A DNA stretch of 64,000 bases, from assembly GCF_051014445.1 (NCBI RefSeq), contig NC_135134.1, positions 10,507,672-10,571,671 of the forward strand, in the 5' to 3' direction. This document shows positions 54,406 through 64,000 of this stretch, one piece after another. The notes beneath the pieces were generated by a model. It was not told where the DNA came from. It worked only from the letters and a program-made list of their open reading frames with translations, and ran no database searches. This DNA comes from Colletes latitarsis (lineage: Eukaryota > Arthropoda > Insecta > Hymenoptera > Colletidae). Every line of letters begins with the position of its first letter. The stretch's first letter is position 1. The position numbers and the translations under genes are program-made.

Positions 54406-55989
54406 ACATGCGTTATCCTCTAAAATATTGATCGAAACCAGGTTTAATGGACTGTTTCAGTGTGGTACCACATTACTACGTGATCCAAACCAGAAAAACC
54501 CAGGATCTGTTCAACAAGTATGTGAAAACCGCGAAACTATGAGCCTGATGAGGGCATAATCCCAGACCTATCCCAGACATAACATGCGTTATCCTCTAAA
54601 ATATTGATCGAAACCAGGTTTAATGGACTGTTTCAGTGTGGTACCACATTACTACGTGATCCAAACCAGAAAAACCCAGGATCTGTTCAACAAGTATGTG
54701 AAAAACGCGAAACTATGAGCCTGATGAGGGCTAATCCCGGACCTATCCCAGACCGAACTTGCGTTACCCTCTAAAATATTGATCGAAACCAGGTTTAATT
54801 TACTGTTTCAGTGTGGTACCTCATTACTACGTGATCCAATCCAGAAAAAGCCCAGGATCTAGCCATGAAGTATGAGAAATATGCGAAATTATGAGCCTGA
54901 TTAGGGCAAATCCTAGACCTAACCCAGACCAAACATGCGTTATCCTCTAAAATATTTATCAAGACCAGGTTTAAGCGACTGTTTCAGTGTGGTACCACAT
55001 TACTACGTGATCCAAACCAGAAAAAAACCCAGGATCTGTACAACTAGTATGTGAAGAATGCGAATGTATGAGCCTGACGAGGGCAAAGCCCAGACCAATC
55101 CCAGACATAACTTGCGTTATCACCTAAAATATTGACCGAAACCTGCTTTAATCGACTGTTTCAGTGTGGTACCACATTACTACGTGATCCAAACCAGAGA
55201 AAGCCCAGAATCTGGCCATCAACTATGAGAAATATGCGAAAGTACGAGACTGATGAGAGCAAATCCCAGACCTAACCAAGACCTAACATGCGTCATCCTC
55301 AAAAATATTGATCGGAACCAGGTTTAATGGACTGTTTCAGTGTGGTACCACATTACTACGTGATCCAATCCAGAAAAAGCCAGAGATCTGTTCAACAAGT
55401 ATGTGAAAAATGCGAAAATATGACCCTGATGAGGGCAAATCCCAGACCTTTCCCAGACATAACTTGCGTTGTCCTCTAAAATATTGATGGAAACCAGGTT
55501 TAATGGACTGTTTCAGTGTGGTACCACATTACTACGTGATCCAAACCAGAAAAAGCCAGAGATCTGTTCAACGAGTATGTGAAAAATGCGAAACTATGAG
55601 CCTGATGAGGGCAAATCCCAGACCTATCCCAGACCTAACATGGGTTATCCTGTAAAATATTGATCGAAACCTGATTTAATCGACTGTTTCAGTGTGGAAC
55701 CACATTACTACGTGATCCAAACCAGAAAAAGCCCAGACTCTGGCCATCAGCTATGAGAAATATGCGAAAGTACGAGCCTGATGAGAGCAAATCCCAGACC
55801 TAACCTAGACCTAACATGCGTTATTCTCTTAAATATTGATCGAAGCCAGGTTTAATGGACTGTTTCAGTGTTGTACCGCATTAGTACGTGATCCAATCCA
55901 GAAAAAGCCCAGGATATAGCCATCAAGTATGAGAAATATGCGAAAGTTTGAGCCCGCTGAGGGCAAATCCTAGACCTAACCCAGACCTA
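54406..55989 (+). repeat. 9-monomer unit E, copy 3 (1,584 bp), truncated and joined
   Basis: Follows copy 1 for about seven monomers, including the GATGGAAACC one. At about 55,665 it switches to CGAAACCTGATTTAATCG, the sequence that precedes copy 1 at 50,031. This junction creates the 32-mer super-unit. Small marks: GAAAACCGCG near 54,530, and AACCAGAAAAACC near 54,664 where copies 1, 2, 4 and 5 have AACCTGAAAAACC. Confidence 0.85.
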
Positions 55990-58102
55990 ACCTGCGTTAT
56001 CCTCTAAAATATTGATCGAAACCAGGTTTAATGGACTGTTTCAGTGTGGTACCACATTACTACGTGATCCAAACCAGAAAAACCCAGGATCTGTTCAACA
56101 AGTATGTGAAAAACGCGAAACTATGAGCCTGATGAGGGCATAATCCCAGACCTATCCCAGACATAACATGCGTTATCCTCTAAAATATTGATCGAAACCA
56201 GGTTTAATGGACTGTTTCAGTGTGGTACCACATTACTACGTGATCCAAACCTGAAAAACCCAGGATCTGTTCAACAAGTATGTGAAAAACGCGAAACTAT
56301 GAGCCTGATGAGGGCTAATCCCGGACCTATCCCAGACCGAACTTGCGTTACCCTCTAAAATATTGATCGAAACCAGGTTTAATTTACTGTTTCAGTGTGG
56401 TACCTCATTACTACGTGATCCAATCCAGAAAAAGCCCAGGATCTAGCCATGAAGTATGAGAAATATGCGAAATTATGAGCCTGATTAGGGCAAATCCTAG
56501 ACCTAACCCAGACCAAACATGCGTTATCCTCTAAAATATTTATCAAGACCAGGTTTAAGCGACTGTTTCAGTGTGGTACCACATTACTACGTGATCCAAA
56601 CCAGAAAAAAACCCAGGATCTGTATAACTAGTATGTGAAGAATGCGAATCTATGAGCCTGACGAGGGCAAAGCCCAGACCAATCCCAGACATAACTTGCG
56701 TTATCACCTAAAATATTGACCGAAACCTGCTTTAATCGACTGTTTCAGTGTGGTACCACATTACTACGTGATCCAAACCAGAGAAAGCCCAGAATCTGGC
56801 CATCAACTATGAGAAATATGCGAAAGTACGAGACTGATGAGAGCAAATCCCAGACCTAACCAAGACCTAACATGCGTCATCCTCAAAAATATTGATCGGA
56901 ACCAGGTTTAATGGACTGTTTCAGTGTGGTACCACATTACTACGTGATCCAATCCAGAAAAAGCCAGAGATCTGTTCAACAAGTATGTGAAAAATGCGAA
57001 AATATGACCCTGATGAGGGCAAATCCCAGACCTTTCCCAGACATAACTTGCGTTGTCCTCTAAAATATTGATGGAAACCAGGTTTAATGGACTGTTTCAG
57101 TGTGGTACCACATTACTACGTGATCCAAACCAGAAAAAGCCAGAGATCTGTTCAACGAGTATGTGAAAAATGCGAAACTATGAGCCTGATGAGGGCAAAT
57201 CCCAGACCTATCCCAGACCTAACATGGGTTATCCTGTAAAATATTGATCGAAACCACGGTTAATGGACTGTTTCGGTGTGGTACCACATTGCTACGTGAT
57301 CCAAACCAGAAAAAAACCCAGGATCTGTACAACTAGTATGTGAAGAATGCGAAAGTATGAGCCTGACGAGGGCAAAGCCCAGACCAATCCCAGACATAAC
57401 TTGCGTTATCACCTAAAATATTGACCGAAACCTGCTTTCATCGACTGTTTCAGTGTGGTACCACATTACTACGTGATCCAAACCAGAGAAAGCCCAGAAT
57501 CTGGCCATCAACTATGAGAAATATGCGAAAGTACGAGACTGATGAGAGCAAATCCCAGACCTAACCAAGACCTAACATGCGTCATCCTCAAAAATATTGA
57601 CCGAAACCTGCTTTAATCGACTGTTTCAGTGTGGTACCACATTACTACGTGATGCAAACCAGAAAAAGCCAGGGATCTGTTCAACAAGTATGTGAAAAAT
57701 GCGAAAATATGACCCTGATGAGGGCAAATCCCAGACCTATCCCAGACCTAACATGGGTTATCCTGTAAAATATTGATCGAAACCACGGTTAATGGACTGT
57801 TTCGGTGTGGTACCACATTGCTACGTGATCCAAACCAGAAAAAACCCAGGATCCGTTCAACAAGTATGTGGAGAATGCGAAAGTATGAGCCTGATGAGGG
57901 CAAAGCCCAGACCAATCCCAGACATAACTTACGTTATCACCTAAAATATTGACCGAAACCTGCTTTAATCGACTGTTACAGTGTGGTACCACACAACTAC
58001 GTGATCCAAACCAGAAAAAGCCCAGAATCTGGTCATCAACTATCAGAAATATGCGAAAGTACGAGCCTGATGAGAGCAAATCCCAGAACTAACCAAGACT
58101 TA
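55990..58102 (+). repeat. 12-monomer unit E, copy 4 (2,113 bp)
   Basis: Same length and monomer order as copy 1, including both the GATGGAAACC and CCACGGTTAATGG monomers. Differences seen are single bases, for example GCGAATCTATGAGCC (56,645) against GCGAATGTATGAGCC in copy 1. Confidence 0.86.
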
Positions 58103-60000
58103 ACATGCGTTATCCTCTAAAATATTGATCGAAACCAGGTTTAATGGACTGTTTCAGTGTGGTACCACATTACTACGTGATCCAAACCAGAAAAACCCAG
58201 GATCTGTTCAACAAGTATGTGAAAAACGCGAAACTATGAGCCTGATGAGGGCATAATCCCAGACCTATCCCAGACATAACATGCGTTATCCTCTAAAATA
58301 TTGATCGAAACCAGGTTTAATGGACTGTTTCAGTGTGGTACCACATTACTACGTGATCCAAACCTGAAAAACCCAGGATCTGTTCAACAAGTATGTGAAA
58401 AACGCGAAACTATGAGCCTGATGAGGGCTAATCCCGGACCTATCCCAGACCGAACTTGCGTTACCCTCTAAAATATTGATCGAAACCAGGTTTAATTTAC
58501 TGTTTCAGTGTGGTACCTCATTACTACGTGATCCAATCCAGAAAAAGCCCAGGATCTAGCCATGAAGTATGAGAAATATGCGAAATTATGAGCCTGATTA
58601 GGGCAAATCCTAGACCTAACCCAGACCATACATGCGTTATCCTCTAAAATATTTATCAAGACCAGGTTTAAGCGACTGTTTCAGTGTGGTACCACATTAC
58701 TACGTGATCCAAACCAGAAAAAAACCCAGGATCTGTATAACTAGTATGTGAAGAATGCGAATGTATGAGCCTGACGAGGGCAAAGCCCAGACCAATCCCA
58801 GACATAACTTGCGTTATCACCTAAAATATTGACCGAAACCTGCTTTAATCGACTGTTTCAGTGTGGTACCACATTACTACGTGATCCAAACCAGAGAAAG
58901 CCCAGAATCTGGCCATCAACTATGAGAAATATGCGAAAGTACGAGACTGATGAGAGCAAATCCCAGACCTAACCAAGACCTAACATGCGTCATCCTCAAA
59001 AATATTGATCGGAACCAGGTTTAATGGACTGTTTCAGTGTGGTACCACATTACTACGTGATCCAATCCAGAAAAAGCCAGAGATCTGTTCAACAAGTATG
59101 TGAAAAATGCGAAAATATGACCCTGATGAGGGCAAATCCCAGACCTTTCCCAGACATAACTTGCGTTGTCCTCTAAAATATTGATGGAAACCAGGTTTAA
59201 TGGACTGTTTCAGTGTGGTACCACATTACTACGTGATCCAAACCAGAAAAAGCCAGAGATCTGTTCAACGAGTATGTGAAAAATGCGAAACTATGAGCCT
59301 GATGAGGGCAAATCCCAGACCTATCCCAGACCTAACATGGGTTATCCTGTAAAATATTGATCGAAACCACGGTTAATGGACTGTTTCGGTGTGGTACCAC
59401 ATTGCTACGTGATCCAAACCAGAAAAAAACCCAGGATCTGTACAACTAGTATGTGAAGAATGCGAAAGTATGAGCCTGACGAGGGCAAAGCCCAGACCAA
59501 TCCCAGACATAACTTGCGTTATCACCTAAAATATTGACCGAAACCTGCTTTCATCGACTGTTTCAGTGTGGTACCACATTACTACGTGATCCAAACCAGA
59601 GAAAGCCCAGAATCTGCCCATCAACTATGAGAAATATGCGAAAGTACGAGACTGATGAGAGCAAATCCCAGACCTAACCAAGACCTAACATGCGTCATCC
59701 TCAAAAATATTGACCGAAACCTGCTTTAATCGACTGTTTCAGTGTGGTACCACATTACTACGTGATGCAAACCAGAAAAAGCCAGGGATCTGTTCAACAA
59801 GTATGTGAAAAATGCGAAAATATGACCCTGATGAGGGCAAATCCCAGACCTATCCCAGACCTAACATGGGTTATCCTGTAAAATATTGATCGAAACCACG
59901 GTTAATGGACTGTTTCGGTGTGGTACCACATTGCTACGTGATCCAAACCAGAAAAAACCCAGGATCCGTTCAACAAGTATGTGGAGAATGCGAAAGTATG
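58103..60000 (+). repeat. 12-monomer unit E, copy 5 (incomplete)
   Basis: In register with copy 4 at 2,113 bp until the break at about 60,000, so the last monomer or so of the unit (with CACACAACTACG) is missing. GACCATACATG at 58,626 against GACCAAACATG is one private change. Confidence 0.84.
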
Positions 60001-62449
60001 TGTCTGATGATGGCAAATCCCAGGCCTATCCCTGACATAACATGCGTTATCCTCTAAAATATTGATCGAAACCAGGATTAATGGACTGTTTCAGTGTGGT
60101 ACCACATTACTACGTGATCCAAACCAGAAAAAACCCAGGATATGTTCAACAAGTATCTGGAGAATGCGAAAGTATGTGCCTGATGAGAGCAAATCCCAGA
60201 CCTAACCAAGACCTAACATGCGTTATTCTCTAAAATATTGATCGAAACCATGTTTAATTTACTGTTTCAGTGTGGTACCACATTACTATGTGATCCAAAC
60301 CAGAAAAAACCCAGGATCTGTTCAACAAGTATGTGGAGAATGCGGAAGTATGTGTCTGATGAGGGCAAATCCTAGACCTAACCCAGACCTAACATGCGTT
60401 ATCCTCTAAAATATTTATCAAGACCAGGTCTAATTGAATGTTTGTGTGGTACCACATTACTACGTGATCCAAACCAGAAAAAACCCAGGATCTGTTCAAC
60501 AAGTATGTGGAGAATGCGAAAGTATGTGTCTGATGATGGCAAATCCCAGGCCTAACCTAACCATAACATGCGCTATCCACTAAAATATTGATCGAAACCA
60601 GGTTTAATTGAATGTTTCAGTGTGACCCCACATTACTACGTGATCCAATCCAGAAAAAGCCCAGGATCTAGCCATCAAGTATGAGAAATATGCGATAGTA
60701 TGAGCCCGCTGAGGGCAAATCCTAGACCTAACCCAGACCTGACATGCGTTATCCTCTAAAATATTTATCAAGACCAGATTTAATTGAATGTTTCAGTGTG
60801 GTACCACATTACTACGTGAACCAAACCAGAAAAAACCCAGGATCTGTTCAACAAGTGTGTGGAGAATGCGAAAGTATGTGTCTGATGATGGCAAATCCCA
60901 AGCCTATCCCAGACATAACTTGCGTTATCATCTAAAATATTGACCGAAACCTGTTTTAATCGACTGTTTCAGTGTGGTACCACATTACTACGTGATCCAA
61001 ACCAGAAAAAGCCCAGAATCTGGCCATCAACTATGAGAAATATGCGAAAGTACGAGCCTGATGAGAGCAAATCCCAGACCTAACCAAGACCTAACATGCG
61101 TCATCCTCTAAAATATTGATCGAAACCAGGTATAATGGACTGTTTCAGTGTGGTACCACATTACTACGTGATCCAATCCAGAAAAATCCAGGGATCTGTT
61201 CAACAAGTATGTGAAAAATGCGAAAATATGACCCTGACGAGGGCAAATCCCGTACCTATCCCAGACCTAACATGCGTTATCCTCTAAAATATTGATCGAA
61301 ACCAGGTTTAATGGACTGTTTCAGTGTGGTACCACATTGCTACGTGATCCAAACCAGAAAAAACCCAGGATCCGTTCAACAAGTATGTGGAGAATGCGAA
61401 AGTATGTGTCTGATGATGGCAAATCCCAAGCCTATCCCAGACATAACTTGCGTTATCATCTAAAATATTGACCGAAACCTGTTTTAATCGACTGTTTCAG
61501 TGTGGTACCACATTACTACGTGATCCAATCCAGAAAAAGCCAGGGATCTGTTCAACAAGTATGTGAAAAATGCGAAAATATGACCCTGATGAGGGCAAAT
61601 CCCGGACCTATCCCAGACCTATCATGCGTTATCCTCTAAAATATTTTTCAAGACCAGGTTTATCCGCCTGTTTCAGTGTGGTACCACATTACTACGTGAT
61701 CCGAACCAGAGAAAAACTCAGGATCTGTACAACTAGTATGTGAAGAATGCGAAAGTATGAGCCTGACGAGGGCAAATCCCAGACCTATCCCAGACATAAC
61801 TTGCGTTATCATCTAAAACGTTGACCGAAACCTGTTTTAATCGACTGTTTCAGTGTGGTACCACATTACTACGTGATCCAAATCAGAAAACGGCCAGAAT
61901 CTGGCCATCAACTATGAGAAATATGCGAAAGTACGAGCCTGATCAGAGCAAATTCCAGAACTAACCAAGACCTAACATGCATTATCTTCTAAAATATTGA
62001 TCGAAACCAGGTTTAATGGACTGTTTCAGTGTGGTACCACATTACTACGTGATCCAATCCAGAAAAAGCCAGGGATCTGTTCAACAAGTATGTGAAAAAT
62101 GCGAAAATATGACCCTGACGAGGGCAAATCCCGTACCTATCCCAGACCTAACATGCGTTATCCTCTAAAATATTTATCAAGACCAGATTTAATTGAATGT
62201 TTCAGTGTGGTACCACATTACTACGTGAACCAAACCAGAAAAAACCCAGGATCTGTTCAACAAGTGTGTGGAGAATGCGAAAGTATGTGTCTGATGAGGG
62301 CAAATCCCAGGCCTAACCTAGACATAACATGCGTTATCCTCTAAAATATTGATCGAAACAATGTTTAACGGACTGTTTCAGTGTGGTACCACAGTACTAC
62401 GTGATCCAAACCAGAATAACCCAGGATCTGTTCAACAAGTATGTGAAAA
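60001..62449 (+). repeat. Interrupting block of mixed monomers between E units
   Basis: About 14 monomers of other subfamilies. GTGAACCAAACCAG with a CAAGATTAG-free ATTTATCAAGACC head occurs at about 60,742 and again at 62,151, eight monomers apart. The 61,869-62,054 patch is identical to 47,261-47,446. The monomer at about 60,440 has GAATGTTTGTGTGG, a 2-bp loss ahead of the palindrome. The E family stops and restarts around this block, so it is either an insertion of satellite into the E array or an older remnant. Confidence 0.74.
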
Positions 62450-64000
62450 ATGCGAAAGTATGAGCCTGATGAGGGCAAAGCCCAGACCAATCCCAGAAAT
62501 AACTTACGTTATCACCTAAAATATTGACCGAAACCTGCTTTAATCGACTGTTTCAGTGTGGTACCACACAACTACGTGATCCAAACCAGAAAAAGCCCAG
62601 AATCTGGTCATCAACTATCAGAAATATGCGAAAGTACGAGCCTGATGAGAGCAAATCCCAGAACTAACCAAGACTTAACATGCGTTATCCTCTAAAATAT
62701 TGATCGAAACCAGGTTTAATGGACTGTTTCAGTGTGGTACCACATTACTACGTGATCCAAACCAGAAAAACCCAGGATCTGTTCAACAAGTATGTGAAAA
62801 ACGCGAAACTATGAGCCTGATGAGGGCATAATCCCAGACCTATCCCAGACATAACATGCGTTATCCTCTAAAATATTGATCGAAACCAGGTTCAATGGAC
62901 TGTTTCAGTGTGGTACCACATTACTACGTGATCCAAACCAGAAAAACCCAGGATCTGTTCAACAAGTATGTGAAAAACGCGAAACTATGAGCCTGATGAG
63001 GGCTAATCCCGGACCTATCCCAGACCGAACTTGCGTTACCCTCTAAAATATTGATCGAAACCAGATTTAATTTACTGTTTCAGTGTGGTACCTCATTACT
63101 ACGTGATCCAATCCAGAAAAAGCCCAGGATCTAGCCATGAAGTATGAGAAATATGCGAAATTATGAGCCTGATTAGGGCAAATCCTAGACCTAACCCAGA
63201 CCAAACATGCGTTATCCTCTAAAATATTTATCAAGACCAGGTTTAAGCGACTGTTTCAGTGTGGTACCACATTACTACGTGATCCAAACCAGAAAAAAAC
63301 CCAGGATCTGTATAACTAGTATGTGAAGAATGCGAAAGTATGAGCCTGACGAGGGCAAAGCCCAGACCAATCCCAGACATAACTTGCGTTATCACCTAAA
63401 ATATTGACCGAAACCTGCTTTAATCGACCGTTTCAGTGTGGTACCACATTACTACGTGATCCAAACCAGAGAAAGCCCAGAATCTGGCCATCAACTATGA
63501 GAAATATGCGAAAGTACGAGACTGATGAGAGCAAATCCCAGACCTAACTAAGACCTAACATGCGTCATCCTCAAAAATATTGATCGGAACCAGGTTTAAT
63601 GGACTGTTTCAGTGTGGTACCACATTACTACGTGATCCAATCCAGAAAAAGCCAGAGATCTGTTCAACAAGTATGTGAAAAATGCGAAAATATGACCCTG
63701 ATGAGGGCAAATCCCAGACCTTTCCCAGACATAACTTGCGTTGTCCTCTAAAATATTGATGGAAACCAGGTTTAATGGACTGTTTCAGTGTGGTACCACA
63801 TTACTACGTGATCCAAACCAGAAAAAGCCAGAGATCTGTTCAACGAGTATGTGAAAAATGCGAAACTATGAGCCTGATGAGGGCAAATCCCAGACCTATC
63901 CCAGACCTAACATGGGTTATCCTGTAAAATATTGATCGAAACCACGGTTAATGGACTGTTTCGGTGTGGTACCACATTGCTACGTGATCCAAACCAGAAA
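62450..64000 (+). repeat. 12-monomer unit E, copy 6 (runs off the window)
   Basis: From about 62,450 the sequence rejoins the end of a unit E (CACACAACTACG monomer), and at 62,678 it starts a new one. AGGGCATA at 62,823 is 4,575 bp from the copy 5 equivalent, 26 monomers minus 1. Private changes include CAGGTTCAATGG (62,887), CCAGATTTAATTTAC (63,061) and ATCGACCGTTTC (63,423). The unit is cut by the window end just after the second CCACGGTTAATGG head. Confidence 0.84.

Larger units (their letters stand above)
50031..55664 (+). repeat. 32-monomer super-unit, copy 1 (5,634 bp)
   Basis: The left boundary CGAAACCTGATTTAATCG at 50,031 recurs at 55,665. AGGGCATAAT anchors at 50,501 and 56,135 confirm the offset of 5,634 (32 monomers plus 2). 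Within it lie two lead-in monomers, then a 12-mer, an 11-mer and part of a third unit. Private features such as GTGTTGTACCGCATTAG (about 50,235 and 55,869) mark both super-unit copies. This is the most regular part of the window. Confidence 0.88.
55665..60000 (+). repeat. 32-monomer super-unit, copy 2 (truncated at right)
   Basis: Runs in register with copy 1 (offset 5,634) through the lead-in monomers and 12-mer copy 4 (55,990-58,102), then copy 5. It stops at about 60,000, where AGTATGTGTCTGATGATGG replaces AGTATGAGCCTGATGAGGG. Copy-specific changes include GACTCTGGCC (55,737), GACTGTTACAG (57,972) and GAATCTGCCC (59,611). Since copies 4 and 5 are both intact in the GATGGAAACC monomer, the second super-unit is not a verbatim copy of the first beyond its first 12-mer. 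Confidence 0.85.
1..64000 (+). repeat. Uninterrupted satellite DNA array, ~176-bp monomer
   Basis: The landmark ACATGCG and the core GTGGTACCAC recur about every 176 bp from the first base to the last, always on the given strand. Spacings between equivalent sites are multiples of 176 plus a few bases (for example 2,289 to 11,441 is 9,152, exactly 52 x 176). About 363 monomers fit. I saw no transposon, microsatellite island, telomeric repeat, unique sequence or inverted monomer. Most monomers are 175-177 bp, with length changes mainly in the A-run after ACCAG. One copy near 60,440 has lost 2 bp just before the palindrome. Long homogeneous arrays with nucleosome-scale monomers and higher-order units are typical of eukaryotic centromeric or other heterochromatic satellites; a centromeric role here is inference. 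The family is not one I recognise. Confidence 0.98.

Noticed and set aside
1..64000. CRISPR array or other repeat-spacer structure.
   Set aside because: There are no unique spacers. The whole 176-bp unit is repeated and all parts are homologous between units.
1..64000. Human alpha satellite or a CENP-B box.
   Set aside because: The period is 176, not 171, and the sequence does not resemble alpha satellite as I know it. On the minus strand TTTCGATCAATATTTTAG matches TTCG and the following A of the CENP-B box pattern but lacks the required CGGG.
1..64000. Telomeric repeats, rDNA, tRNA or transposon insertions inside the array.
   Set aside because: I saw no TTAGGG/TTTAGGG runs, no rRNA or tRNA-like sequence, no target-site duplications and no interruption of the monomer rhythm.
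1..64000. Monomer as an 88-bp dimer.
   Set aside because: Apart from the 12-bp GATC(G/C)AAACCAG motif at a 52-bp spacing, the two halves do not resemble each other by eye.

Overview
The whole window is one uninterrupted tandem satellite DNA array. The monomer is about 176 bp, and every copy I read lies head-to-tail in the same orientation. Counted from a shared landmark (ACATGCG), 64 kb holds about 363 monomers. I found no gene, RNA gene, transposon, unique spacer or inversion. A hand-built consensus is about 41% G+C with 4 CpGs. This architecture points to nuclear heterochromatin of a eukaryote: a centromere, pericentromere or large subtelomeric or interstitial satellite block. It is not human alpha satellite, and I do not recognise the family, so I name no species.

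Monomer anatomy, numbered from ACATGCG: a head (about 1-45) in several flavours; a conserved core (about 46-95) with a 12-bp perfect palindrome, TGTGGTACCACA, around a KpnI-type GGTACC; and a variable tail (about 96-176) that defines at least seven subfamilies. Tail type predicts the head of the next monomer, so the co-inherited block runs roughly core to core.

Higher-order layout: 1-5,720 is repeated at 9,329-14,697 (offsets of 53, then 52, then 51 monomers). A 14-monomer unit lies at 5,990-8,470 and again, as one partial and one near-complete tandem copy, at 17,951-21,242. Small duplications occur at 14,825-15,880 (3-mer) and 16,060-17,212 (4-mer). From 22,140 to 25,540 there are 7- and 9-monomer relationships. 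From 31,689 to 39,180 one unit appears in 13-, 14- and about 16-monomer versions. From 40,212 to 44,939 there is a 16-monomer period with an embedded dimer expansion. The stretch 46,191-50,030 is a mosaic of patches whose relatives lie elsewhere in the window. From 50,031 to 60,000 a 12-monomer unit (with 11- and 9-monomer variants) is nested in a 32-monomer super-unit of 5,634 bp; it resumes at 62,450 and runs off the end.

No proteins are encoded with any support. The recurring ~63-residue open frames result from a 176-bp period (not a multiple of 3) and are closed by an in-frame stop in consensus monomers. The biological content is the repeat itself: its dyad core, its subfamilies and its record of unequal exchange and amplification. 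All comparisons were made by eye; no alignment program was run.
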